A DNA stretch of 64,000 nucleotides from NCBI GenBank assembly GCA_964036295.1, contig OZ038463.1, positions 34,053,295 through 34,117,294 on the forward strand, in the 5' to 3' direction. The stretch's first letter is position 1; each line of letters starts with the position of its first letter. Source of the DNA: Plumapathes pennacea. Its lineage: Eukaryota > Cnidaria > Anthozoa > Antipatharia > Myriopathidae. This document shows, piece by piece, positions 42,204 through 53,800 of the stretch. Made by a program: the position numbers and the translations under genes. Under the pieces are notes generated by a model that saw only the letters and a program-made list of their open reading frames with translations, ran no database searches and was not told the DNA's origin.

Positions 42204-42483
42204 AACCGGATGTGGTTATAAAAAAAAATGCCATTTTCTGCCCTTTTTGGAGCTTGGAAAGAAAATTAGAATTGTTCTGATTGGTTTCCGCAAGCCGGTG
42301 TAAGGTTTCAGAAAAATTCATGTTCAAAGGACTTTTCAAGGAGAAAAAAATAAACTTCTCAAAATTCAAGGACTTTTCAAGGCTCGTAACATGTGACCCA
42401 TGATGTCACGTGGATACAATTACAAACCGGTTTTACAAGTATGAAGTCCAGGTCCTTTTACCCTCGCGCTCGCTGAAAACTTA

Positions 42484-42702
42484 AGGTGGTGTTACACTGG
42501 TCGATTTGCAACGATACGATGTTGCGCTAAAAATTGTTTAGGTGTAACATCCCATTGCGAACGGTTTTTCGCGATGTCTGCAGTGCTGCAACGCGTTGCA
42601 AGTTTTTGAAAGAGATTCATAAACTTGAAACACCGTTGCGCGAATTTGGAGCAAATCGGCGTTGCAAATCGTCGTTGCAAATCGACCAGTGTAACACCAC
42701 CT
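42484..42702. mobile_element. PIF/Harbinger-type MITE, copy 1
   Basis: 219 bp with inverted termini AGGTGGTGTTACACTGGTCG / CGACCAGTGTAACACCACCT and TTA on both sides (42481-42483 and 42703-42705), the PIF/Harbinger target duplication. The interior is a run of GTTGCAAATCG/CGATTTGCAAC motifs. A second copy lies inverted at 62355-62560. Confidence 0.85.
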
Positions 42703-42804
42703 TTAGATGAGGTCCGAGAGATGGACGAGGCTAAAAAAGGATAAATCAAAGCGGGACCTGACGTCATATAGACGTCCTTTAATCATACATTTAAAGTTCC
42801 AACC

Positions 42805-44331
42805 CTAACCCTTAGGAGCTTTCCGACATATGGCGCCGAAGTCGCATCTTGAGGTGTAGTGGGCGTAGAAACCAAGAAATTCGGACAGATCGCATACTGC
42901 TTTCCCGCGACAAGCCGGGGTGGTCACAGGTGTTTCGTTCACCAGAATTTGCACCTTGTACCCTCTGAATTTTCCCGCCTTTTTTGGACTCGACTCATCA
43001 CCGCACCCGGTTTGGACGTCGTCACTTTTCCCCGCCTTTTTCTGGGTGCAACCGCGTTTAAATTTGACCACAGGGGCGTCTGGACTTTCTCGGCAGCCAT
43101 CTTGTACACTTCCGTTTTTCCTAGCGTCCGCACAGTCGTACAAAACGAACGCTACGTTTCCCGACATCGGAACGATATCTGCGACGCGGAATTTCCTATG
43201 CCTATGAAAACGAAAGGTCTCTGCCAAAAGAGGTTCCGGATCTTTAAAAAGACCAAGCATTGCCAGAAGTGGAATAACAGTTCCAGTGTGTGCGAAACGA
43301 AACACACCGAAGGGCTTTCGTTCTTTTGTGAAGTGTTGCATTGTCTCGGTGATATCAACAAGCAACGGGCAACTCATTCTGTAGTTTATCTTCTGCCCGT
43401 ACCCGCGCGCCCAGTAGATTTTTAAATCAAAGAGGAATTCCAACACTTTCAAGTCTTCTTCTTCAAACACAGAGCACCACTGACCTTCGCGCGCACTCGT
43501 CTGCGTTTCAAATGCACACATCAAAAACAGCTCCACTACTGCATTGGACGAAAGCTGTAATTTCCCGGTTAGGTTCAACTTCCTTTCGATATTCTTAGCC
43601 ACCACTGACATCTCCGGACCTTTCAAGAAGCGGCTGTAGTGACGGACTTGACTCGCTTTGGCAAGTTTCTTATACCGTGGGCAAACGTCGTAAAAGCGAA
43701 GGACTCTATCCCTGTCTTGCGGACCAGAACATTTGACCGCAATTGGCTGGTGTTTTTTCTTTGCTCCTGAATGTCCGGCCCCCTCAAAGAGTCCTTGGGC
43801 GAAGGCAAGAGCACTCTGGCTTGTCCGCAGCGTATCGGTTGAGACGAAGCTGTAGCTGTTGTTTGAATATGGATGACCTAAAACATCAGGAAACTTCGCC
43901 GCGTACCTCTTGGCAATCTCGTACATCTCTCTTTTGCCCGAGCGAGCCAGTTCTTTGTTTGCAGCTTCCTTAAAATCCGAAGGCATTTCCCATGGAAGTG
44001 TCAGGTTTTTGTACCGAAATGTCGAGTTGATTGGGAAGAATCGGTTAATCTCCTCCACAACATCCTCGATCTTTCTGCGGTGATATAAGCTTGGATATCT
44101 CGAGCCGTGACGCAAAAGCATGTTCAAATGAACGGGCGTGCATCCCTCGGGTGTCGCCAATACTGTTTTGGCATTGTAGTGATACGGGGTTTTATCACTG
44201 AAGTGATAGTGATCACTATTGAAGTTATGGTGGGGATCTCGCCGCCAGAAAGCGAATGAACTACAAGACTCGGCCACAACAAGAACTTTCAGACAGAAAA
44301 ACCCAACGAGAAGCCAGAAATTTCTCGCCAT
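42805..44331 (-). CDS. Secreted MINPP1-like histidine acid phosphatase
   Basis: Single uninterrupted frame. I start at the Met at 44331 (508 aa), because MARNFWLLVGFFCLKVLVVAES is then a clean signal peptide. An in-frame ATG at 44397 would add 22 residues ahead of it. The RHGSRYP phosphohistidine motif lies about 74 residues in, with STDTLRTSQSALAF, many Cys and a MINPP-like VPMSGNVAFVLYDC block near the C-terminus. MINPP1 removes phosphates from inositol polyphosphates including phytate and, as in the family, acts in the secretory pathway or outside the cell. The family's HAE proton-donor triplet reads HTG here (FAHTGTVIP), so the acid Glu is missing. A Lys/Cys-rich insertion of about 50 residues follows. 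It is the only intronless gene in the window. Confidence 0.85.
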   Translation of the reverse strand: MARNFWLLVGFFCLKVLVVAESCSSFAFWRRDPHHNFNSDHYHFSDKTPYHYNAKTVLATPEGCTPVHLNMLLRHGSRYPSLYHRRKIEDVVEEINRFFPINSTFRYKNLTLPWEMPSDFKEAANKELARSGKREMYEIAKRYAAKFPDVLGHPYSNNSYSFVSTDTLRTSQSALAFAQGLFEGAGHSGAKKKHQPIAVKCSGPQDRDRVLRFYDVCPRYKKLAKASQVRHYSRFLKGPEMSVVAKNIERKLNLTGKLQLSSNAVVELFLMCAFETQTSAREGQWCSVFEEEDLKVLEFLFDLKIYWARGYGQKINYRMSCPLLVDITETMQHFTKERKPFGVFRFAHTGTVIPLLAMLGLFKDPEPLLAETFRFHRHRKFRVADIVPMSGNVAFVLYDCADARKNGSVQDGCRESPDAPVVKFKRGCTQKKAGKSDDVQTGCGDESSPKKAGKFRGYKVQILVNETPVTTPACRGKAVCDLSEFLGFYAHYTSRCDFGAICRKAPKG

Positions 44332-44397
44332 GACTTTTGTGCGTGCTAACGTCGCGAAATTTGAGACTTCAGAGCAGAACTTCATGATCGTAAACAA

Positions 44398-44853
44398 ACA
44401 ATAGATGGATTATATTTCCTGGGTGGTATCCAAAACGTGCAGCCTGTTCTGTCGTATTCCTAATGCATATCAGCCCGTCCCGAGCTCCTAAAAGTACAGC
44501 AGCGACACGAGGCCGTTCGGACCTAAAGTACTTTCGCATTCCCAACTCATTTAATTATTGAGCCAACGCCCTGGGGCGAGATTCATACATTAACATTCGG
44601 CAGATCGTCGGCCAGCCTCGTAACCGCCTCGTAATCAAGCCCTTTATTGCTATTGTTGAGAATTTACCAAATTCTTTCTCTCAGCGTCGTGGTCAACAAT
44701 GCAGAGTTTTGTTAAAGAATAGTAACTAAAATCCTTACTCTAGCTCAAACACATCGACGAGGTCGTGTTTCGAGCAAACCTTTCTCATTTTCAGGCTTAA
44801 ATGTCATAAAAATTTAGACCCCATCCAATGCACCTGGGCCCGGTTGTTTAAAG
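44398..44853. other. Short gap between MINPP1-like and ACCS-like genes
   Basis: About 450 bp. It should hold the MINPP1-like promoter and 5'UTR and the ACCS-like 3'UTR, as both genes read leftward. No motif stands out. Confidence 0.4.
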
Positions 44854-47800
44854 TTACTGAGATGCGTTGTTTCCTGATCGTTCGTTCATAAACGCCTTCG
44901 CAAGGTCGGGATTTTCTGTGACCCACCTCTCGGCGGTGTTCTGTTGTAGCCAATCACTGCTGTGTATTTTGTCACTCAGGGAACGTACAAGATCTTCAAG
45001 AGTACCACTTGCGCATGCGTCATTACCAGCGCATGCTCCAGACTGCGACTGACCACTGACCTCTGATAGAAGCCCACTGGTGTTTGCCTTCCTTGAACCA
45101 ATTTCGGTCCGGGCTTTTCGTATGCTTGCGCAGAGTCTAGTTGTTGCTGCAAATGGAGAGACAGGGAGTCAACACCACAGACCTTTGTAACGGTCATCAC
45201 AGTTTATATCAAGACACACCACTGGGCACTAGAAAGAGCATAGCAAAATTAGTTAATGCACGAGTTTTCAGATTCATAAACGAGAGAGTCGCGAAGCGCC
45301 GCTATAGTTCAAAATTGCTTTTTTATTAGTTTTTTTATTGCAGGCATCCCTTGCCCGTCCACTTAACAAAAATTTATAAAAACTGCAGTCTTGAAAATAG
45401 CTGCGCTTCGCGACATTGTTTGTTTGTTTGTTTGTTTGTTTGTTTTTTAATTTAATTTAATTTGCTTTGCCATATCAATTACGTAACTACAATTTGGCCA
45501 TAACTATGAAAATTCATGTAACTAAATTTGCTATGCTTTTTCCAGTGATGTCTGATGCATATATTATGCAATATATGTCTTAAGCCCTGGCCAAACGAGA
45601 TGCAAGTCGATGCAAGTTCGACATGACAAAAAAATTTGCATCGACTTGCAAAAGGTGGCCAAACAAGACGCAAGTCGATGCAAGCTCATGCAAGTTTTGT
45701 AAAAAATTTTTCTTTTTTAGACGGTTCTGAGTCAGAAACCGAGTAAAAAGTCTCTCTTGAGCTGGAACTTAATGAAGAGGCTTTTACTTTTGATTTTTTT
45801 TAAATTTAGACTTGCCTTTGCTAACGCGCTCTTCGCTGTTTTAGGTGAAAACCTTGCGTCGACTTGCATGAAAATTTGAACATGTTCAAATTCCATGCAG
45901 GTCACTGCAAGTCGATGCAAGTCCGTGCAAGTTGGTGGCCAAACGAAACGCAAGTCCGCGCAAGTTTGAAAACTTGCATCGACTTGCGTTGACTTGCACC
46001 TCGTTTGGCCAGGGCTTTATGCTTATATTTGGTCAAGCCTTTTATACCGTCATCACAGAAGTAAATTGGAAGCGATAACCGCAAGACCAAGATATTAAAA
46101 TTACCAGTTACTCACCCATTTTCAGTTGGTTCTGATCAGTAGAGAAAACAAGCCTGAACCAGCCTGGTTCAGAACAGAAAAATGCTTGACCGGGAGAGAT
46201 GTACACACCATCATCCAGAAAACGCTCACACAAGGCCAACTCTTCACTGAACGACGGAGAGGACATGAGCTACAAAATATGACCACACATCACGTGACAC
46301 GATCTAACCAATCGTGTGCGGCAATGCTAAGTTAAAGTGATCCCCCATATGTGAATTTTTCAAAGTTGAAAATCCTTGCAAAACAAATGTGATTTTGTAT
46401 TTGCCAGCATCTCCTTTCATTCTAAATATTCAGGTTTTTGCAATGTGTAAATGAGCGGTTCTGTGACGTCACGATGGTTGGCACAGTCAAGAGAGAAATT
46501 ACAGAATGAAGAATATCTCTGTAAATAGTATTAGCTGTATTAGCTGTTTATCTTTCTTTCAAAAAACACACACTTTAGTGGGGTTTAAACCTATACTTTG
46601 CTCACCTCTTGAAAGTTCGCCCATACATAGAGCCCAGACTCCCGGTCGAGGAACGGAATCCCCGAATCTCTCAAACTGTCACAAAGAATTTTGTGAGCTT
46701 CACGTAAACGCTTGTGATAGGTTGGTATGTACACATTGTCTAGCCAATCTAGTGAACAGAGAAAGTCGACAAATCAATTGAAAATTGCCAAAATAGTCAA
46801 AAAAGTAAAATTAAACATAATCACTGCTCCAATTAAGTCCCACCATGTAGATATCAAATCCTGCATATGTACATACCTTTATCTTTGATTAGGTGCATCA
46901 AAACGTGCTGTGAAATGATGGCAACACATTAAACCTGGGCTCAGTTGTTCAAGCGTGATTACACTAATCCTGGATTTGGTTTAAAACACTTTCAGTCATT
47001 TACATGCATGCATGCAAAACCTCAAGACCTAGTTAAGAAACTCAATACTAGGACTTGATACTTAAATATAAAAAATCTGTATAAAACAATTTAAATGCAC
47101 TAGGCGTACCTGTATAGGTGGGGGAACAACGTGAAAGTGAGCTTGCAACCTGACAGCGTTGAAAACGTCCTTGTTCCACGTGTGTAGCACACCACAATGG
47201 AACCCGCTCACCCCAAAATCCTGACAAAAAGAGAAAACCCCAAACGATCAGTAAAAACGGGCTGTAACGGTTCATAATTCCATAAATGGGGGCTTATTAG
47301 CTACAAGGCCCAACAAACAAGGTATTCAAGGTGTAAATATGTATGTCCATGAGTATACACACATATTATATACATACATATATAGAGGATATTACACGGT
47401 GGCGTGATAATATGAATTGTGAAAGTGGCTTATTAAAAATACTATTTACCTTACTGAAACCCCAGACTACATGAAGATGTTCTCGGTCTGGAATGCTGCA
47501 AAACAAAATTTTCACACTGTGAGGTAACTTGACATAGCTCAGCTCCACCACTGATCAAAGACAAACTTTGCCTTTCAACACAGTGAACTACTACCATGAA
47601 AATATGTTCTTGATGTCACTTCTGTTACATGAGATAACAGTAGGTTTGTCTAGCCTGTGTACAGCCGTCCCATTACGGCTGTACACAGGCTAGGTTTGTC
47701 ATACTCACTCTTTGAAACTGAGTGCACACTTCATGGAAAAACCTTCTTTGAATATGGACAACATGTAGATCTCGTCAAAGATGATATGCAGTGAATGCCT

Positions 47801-50744
47801 ACAAAAAAACGTTTGAGAAATAAATACTTGTTGCAATTATTCAGCAAATTGCTTGCACATTTGTCCACTGTTATCCATCCATCTTCTTTCGGGGGGGAGG
47901 GGGGGAGTGATGACGATAAGCGGGGAACTGTTGAATATGTTGACAGCCTCTAACACCACAGTTTCTTTATACCTTGCAGCAAACTGCATACAGCTTTGGA
48001 TGAGTTCTTCAGAGTACACTTCTCCAAGAGGATTGTTGGGGTTGCACAGAAGCAAACCACGAATGGTGATGCCCTGTGGGACAAAGGCCAACAAATTTTA
48101 ACCTCAAACCTGGAAAAATAAGTCCAGTCTCTGCCTCACCTGCCATGCAGTGGTAACTCAAGTAAGGAAACCAAGATTTAGGGAACTCAGATAATATAAC
48201 ACTCTCATTGTGGAGAACATTCCATTCATGCTCCAAACTCCCATATGGATAAGCCAATTCCTCCCCATTAAGAACTTGTTGATAAAGATTTATACCCCCA
48301 ATGTTCACAAAACCAATGTTTTTTTGCTGGCCTGATGTCAAATCTTGCTAGCCCCAAGTATCGGCACAGCAGAGCACAACCCAGTGATTAAACATAACCA
48401 TAACTTCTTAACCACAGAGCATCAAATGTTGGACACTCTCCTATCATGACTTGAAAATGTTGCTTGGACTGTGTGCAAGACTGCAAGTGTCCAATTTATG
48501 CCAGAGAAAGACCTCACACACAGTACCTGCTTTCTAGCCTTCTCAAGAGCATTTTCTAAACTTGTCACTGATAACTCAAATGGCCTGCTTGAACTTTCAT
48601 TTGGCTGGAAAATATAATTGACTAAAATTAGATTGCAACATTTACAAACCTGATGAAAAATATCATGTCAATTCTCACGTCAATAAAATTCCCTACTTGA
48701 ATGGCTGGAGGGAAACAGTTCAACAACGAGCAGCTGAGTGCAATCTGCTAACACGCCTTCATTATAATGCAAACTGCAGAGTGAGCTAAAGTCGTCACAC
48801 AGACAACAAAATATACCACACAGAGCCAAGACTTACTGTCTGACAGTCTAACTACCGTATTACAGGAAAAGTACAGAAACCATCAAGTTTTTTGGACAAC
48901 TACCCAGAAAATGCCGCAAAATGCTATATTAGTTAAGTGAGACTACATTTCACAAATTCCTAGACCCTCCTAGCTAGAATCTCACACCTTCACCACTTAA
49001 ACCTCTCTTACCACTTTTTTATTATGAATATTGTAAGCAGGCGCAGATGACACACCTTGCCTGAAAGCCCCACTGGAAAGGGAATTACACCAGCTCTGTG
49101 TTGCAAATCTGTCGCAAATCCACCGTAGAATGGGGCAGGTATAAGAATGCCTTCTGTATAAATTAAGGATAATGTCTGATCAGCTCTTGTTCCTGCCATC
49201 CAACACGGCTGCCATGCAAACCCTCTAGATTATCAAATTTCCAATTACTGCAACAGACCATTACTCACCTCCAGGATCAGCAATAGCTGCCCCTAGTGCT
49301 TCAATTACTGGGCCACAGCCATTCATCACAATCAACTAAAGAGGTGAATAATCAGTAAAAGTTACTATTTTTACTTTGGCCTGCAAAGCAAGAGTTTCTA
49401 TAAGTTTCTAAGCACATACAATGAACTTTTCAATTTTGAGCCGCACGAAAATTGGAGTGAATGCCAAAAGGATGCAAGGGGGGAGAAGAGAAGGAAATGT
49501 CCCCCCTCTCCCCCATTTTTCGCATGGCTAAAATCAAAAAAGTCATCAAATACTCTTCATTTTGGGGGGAACACTCCCTAAGCAGGCAAACGTACCATGG
49601 TGTGGTATTACACAGCCTGAACACAATCATTCAGATGAACCACACAGAATTTTTCACAAAGCAAACAAAGTGTAAAACATAAAGATAACTTACATTTTCA
49701 AAAACCACTGGCTCAACAGGTTTCATGTAATAGTTGAAGAACTCCGCCATGGCCTCTCTGAAACTGTCGCACACATTAAGTTTAATGACACACATGTAAC
49801 AGCACCCCACCACCTTCTAGGGGTCAAAATAAGCTTGAGCCATGCTCGTTTTAGTACCTCTTAGGGGCCAAAATGAAAATCCCAATGAGCATCCCTGTCG
49901 TTTTTGAGTGGGAGTCCCCCTTCTTTCCACTTCAGCCTGTTTTTTGAAAACCCTGGGCTTCAAAGGGAGTACAACAATGTTCAATTACCTTTTCAGTCCA
50001 TGATCAGGGCAATAGTGGGTGTACTTCTCTATAATTGAATGAGGTACACTTTTATCAAACTGTGGAACAAAAAAATAAAATATTAAAATATGCTTGTCAA
50101 CTGTTGTTATATTGTTGTTGTAGTTGTAAGTTGTTACTGTCTTTCTCTCAATTCGCAAGCCATACAGATGCAGATGAAATGTGTATATTGCAAGGTTAAG
50201 TTTTTGGTAAGCTGCTTTATTAGAGCATTTTATGGTATATACAAACTTTTAAGTAGTTACCTTTTGAGAGAGGAGATCAAACATTAGCTTGTTTTCACTT
50301 GTGCCAAGATTTATTATTCCCTGCAATAGAGAAAATGTGTTAAACTTTTCTGCACCCTGATGCAGCTCCTATACCTGTGGAATTGATCAATGCATAAATT
50401 ATAAATAAATTATGATGGACTATATAAAAATAGAATTCCCAGCCACTGATCAGTTCAAAACGTGTTAGGGATTGTTCTGTAGTCTTAACTTCTTTTTCTT
50501 TAAAATGCATCTGTGTAGACATAAGCCTAAACTAAGCCCCACTGGAAAGTCCATTTTTATCAAAAATAATCTCCTAACGGAGAATAGACAAGAATCCCGC
50601 AGCGGCGATTATCGTATTTACTGATCTTTTTACCTCGGGGTTTGTTGCCTTGTCGTATTCATTGTTCGACGACTTAACGAAAAACTCACTCAGCAAGTCT
50701 TGAAAATCATTGATCTGCCTTCCACGCCGTGACAAGGAAGACAT
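44854..50744 (-). CDS. ACCS: 1-aminocyclopropane-1-carboxylate synthase-like PLP aminotransferase
   Basis: Fifteen minus-strand exons, all in phase: 50744-50634, 50320-50261, 50059-49989, 49763-49694, 49335-49269, 49153-49056, 48604-48527, 48073-47973, 47798-47709, 47495-47450, 47220-47110, 46907-46877, 46748-46606, 46269-46116, 45146-44854 (507 aa; human ACCS 501). Fold-type I PLP enzyme: GIINLGTSENKL, PAPFYGGF, CNPNNPLGEVYS, FDEIYMLS, the PLP Lys264 in GFSKDFGVSG, and CSEPGWFRLVFS with the carboxylate-binding Arg. It is close to animal ACCS, which is related to plant ACC synthases but, as reported for human, shows little ACC-forming activity. The substrate is therefore open. The last exon adds a Ser/Ala-rich tail of about 60 residues. 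Start codon is 128 bp from that of LIN9 on the other strand. Confidence 0.93.
45583..46016. mobile_element. PIF/Harbinger-type MITE with GCAAGTCGATGCAAGT arms
   Basis: 434 bp, inverted termini AGCCCTGGCCAAACGAG / CTCGTTTGGCCAGGGCT, TTA at 45580-45582 and 46017-46019. The arms are made of repeated GATGCAAGTCGATGCAAG motifs. It lies in the last ACCS-like intron. Confidence 0.8.
47390..47433. repeat. Fragment of MITE family P
   Basis: TATAGAGGATATTACACGG and the next 25 bases match the end of the 56092-56433 copy, then similarity stops. It lies just downstream of ACCS-like exon 47495-47450, in the intron. Confidence 0.6.
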
Positions 50745-50872
50745 AATTTGTGGCCGAACTGAAGCAATCGGTCGCGACTCATTGACTTTCACGCACCAGA
50801 GAAGTCCTGGGAAATTTACCCACAATGCCCCGAGAATGGTACCTTTGAAAAAGAGCGCGTCTGGGAACAAAC
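50745..50872. promoter_or_regulatory. Bidirectional promoter between ACCS-like gene and LIN9
   Basis: Only 128 bp separate the ACCS-like ATG (50744, minus) from the LIN9 ATG (50873, plus). Both first exons end in consensus donors, so both starts are credible. No TATA box is seen. The interval includes both 5'UTRs, and the core promoter may reach into the first exons. A shared CpG-type promoter is inferred. Confidence 0.6.
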
Positions 50873-53800
50873 ATGGCGGAGGAAGGTAGGGTCTATAAAC
50901 ACTTTCTATACGTTCTTATTTTCGTATCCAACGCCTCTTTTCGGTATCAGTAGGTTCTTTAGTTACTTTACTAACATTAAATTGCTGTCTAAGGCTCCCA
51001 CTGCTTCGAGATGAATCGTTTTCTTTGAGCGAAATCCGCTCATTTTGACAATGTTGTTTGCCTATCAATCAGTCAATTTTGTCGATATTCTTTTGTTATT
51101 TCCAAAAAGTGCTGTGAGGTTTTCTGTGATAGACTTTTTTTTACATTAGAAATATCCTAAACATCAAATTATGATGGCATTTTACAGCTATTTGCTAATA
51201 AAGTATGCGGTGAAGCTGAAATGAATTCGAATCATGGATAATAATAGTTTATGGTATGGACCATTAATTTTAGTTATTGGATAAACGTGAAAGTCCTATT
51301 TTTAGATGGTTGCGGTGCTTGCAAAGGAAATTAGGACATGGGAGATCTTTCATGTTTACATTTCATGTCCAGGTGAAGTTGAACAGCAAAAACGAATCTA
51401 TATTTGAAAACTTATGGAAATACAAAAAGAAATGAAATGTTTGCCATCTAAAGTAATTAAAGCGCTAAATAATGTTTGGTGACACTTGAATGTGCCAGCA
51501 CAGGTGTTTTGAGCTGATCAAACATTTGTATACTCCTTGGGGTGTGATGAAAGCTGTGCGTGCTAGCTCAGGGCTACCAGACTTTCCCATTAAACTGTCT
51601 GGACAAGAAAGTAATGGCTTTAACTTACCCTTCGTCAAAATACTGTAAAGTATAGTTCAAGCAGAGCTCAGTATTTGCGAGGGACATTTCAAAATGTGTA
51701 TGCATTATGCAAAATTCAGATGTTTGGATAAAATGCATAGGCAGCTTAAAAATGCAATATTTACACAGAATTTTGCATGAAATCCAACATCTACCATTAC
51801 CAAACCAAGGCAGTGTGCAGTACGCAGTTTTTGTTCATCAACCTTTGTTTGTCTTGCCAACAGAATCTTCTGCCGAGGTGCTGGTGAGTTTGAGAGGTAA
51901 GGTCTGGTTCTGTGTGAGACCACCATTCTTTTGACATGAACTAATCATACCTGTAGAAAGTAAAATTTCTGAAAAAATTAAACACAGTTGTACTTGGAAA
52001 TGGTTTGTACATGTGAGGTTGCATGGTTATGCAAGGATGAGATTGAGGTATAGCTTTCTGCCAAGGGAGTTGCTTGGTGTAACCCTGCCACAGCCCACCA
52101 CCAACTCCCACCACCGACTCCCATCACACTGATAACCAGTGGAGATCTACCGTAACATAAGTTACCACAGAAGAGGTGGGAGGGGTGAAAGGCCTGGGAT
52201 GACCTGCGAGCACAAGAGAGAGAGAGAGCTGAGCAAGCAGAACTGCCCCTGCAAGCCCAGGGGCACCCCCACTGACCAGCACTGCCTTGAGGTTAACTTT
52301 GCCTGAATTACATTTGGCCACCTTATAATAAAAATGTCTTTTTCTCTTCTCACAGGTATAGCTTCTCAGTCTTCACCATTCAGTTCTCCATCAAAGCGTG
52401 GAGCTGTTGTAAGTACCTGGAATTAAGTCAGTTTAAAACTTTGTAATCTAACTACAGTGGAACCCTGTTAATACAGCCATCAGCAGGACTTAAAAATCTG
52501 GCCGCATTAACGGGGTGGCCGCATTAACGGAGTGGCTGCATTAACGGGGTTTTCAGATAAGAAAATGACTGGGCGTTTGTTCGGGTGGACGAAAAATGGT
52601 GGTTGTATAAACGAGGTGGCCATAAGGCGGGGTTCCACTGTAGTAAGTTAAAATATGCTAGTGGATTGGAAGGAGTCTTAGATGATTCTTTCTAACAATT
52701 CTTAGAGAGAAGGGGAGTAAAGATAGTCACTGTACAAGTGGAGTATGTACAGTACATGTAAGGCTTTTAATCAGTATAGAGCCATTTAGAATGACTGTCA
52801 AAAGCTAAAACCAAAGGAAGTTCATCACCAATCACAGAGGCTGTAAGGAATACTTTCAACCAATCAGACTTGGCCAAAGTAATTTGAGTTGCTAAAGAAA
52901 CCAATACATCAGAAGTATGAGGAAGTCCCATTACCACTTATTTTATTGCGTGAAAATAATAATTATTTATTGTTGCAGTCAGGTTCTCATTTTGTCTTTG
53001 ATTGGCCAAGAATGATGAACCCCATTTTAGCTCACTCATTAGTATGAATTACTCAGAAGTTATACCTTTTATTGAATTTATGAAACCCCTTTCCACAGTA
53101 GACATGCAAGACCCAAAAAGGGCAAGGTTCTAATAACTTCTACAGTTTTAATCTGATGGAAATGAAGCTTGATAACATGTCAGTATACATCAAGGCAACA
53201 AATCTTTTTTTTTTTTTTTTTTTTTCTTTTGATTACAATTTTTGGCAGGAAAATGACCTCATGAACACGCTAAAAAAATAAATTCAAAAACAGACTAATT
53301 TCATGTTTGCATTTGTGAGAGCAGGTGAAATTAAACTTAATGAAAAAAATGTCTCAAATATCTTTATTCAATCAAAAGATATGAATTTTTGAAATTTAAA
53401 ATGTGTTTTATTTTTCGAAACAAAATGGCAAATTAGCAAATTTTAAAAATTCATATCTTTTTATTAATAAAGATATCTGAGATATGTTTTTTGTTATAAG
53501 TTAAATTTTACATGTTCTTACAAAATAATGCAACCATGAAATTAGTCTGTTTTATATTTTAATATTTTTTAGCATGTTCATGACATCATTTTTCCATTGT
53601 TGCCTTGATGTATACTGACATGTCATCAAGTTTCATTTCCATCAGATTAAAGTTATTAGGAACCTTGCCCTTTTTTGGGTCTTGTGTGCCCAGCGTGTTC
53701 ATGGAATTCTGGATCCGCCCCAGTTTTGGAACGTATACCCATGATTCTTTGTCTGGATATTTTTCCACAGACAAGATCCAAAAAGCGTGCTCGTATTGCT

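Larger units (their letters stand above)
40928..42804. other. Intergenic between convergent HAD and MINPP1-like genes
   Basis: Holds the two 3' ends, a poly-T run (about 41197-41224) and two MITEs (42024-42203 and 42484-42702). No further exon is supported. Confidence 0.5.
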
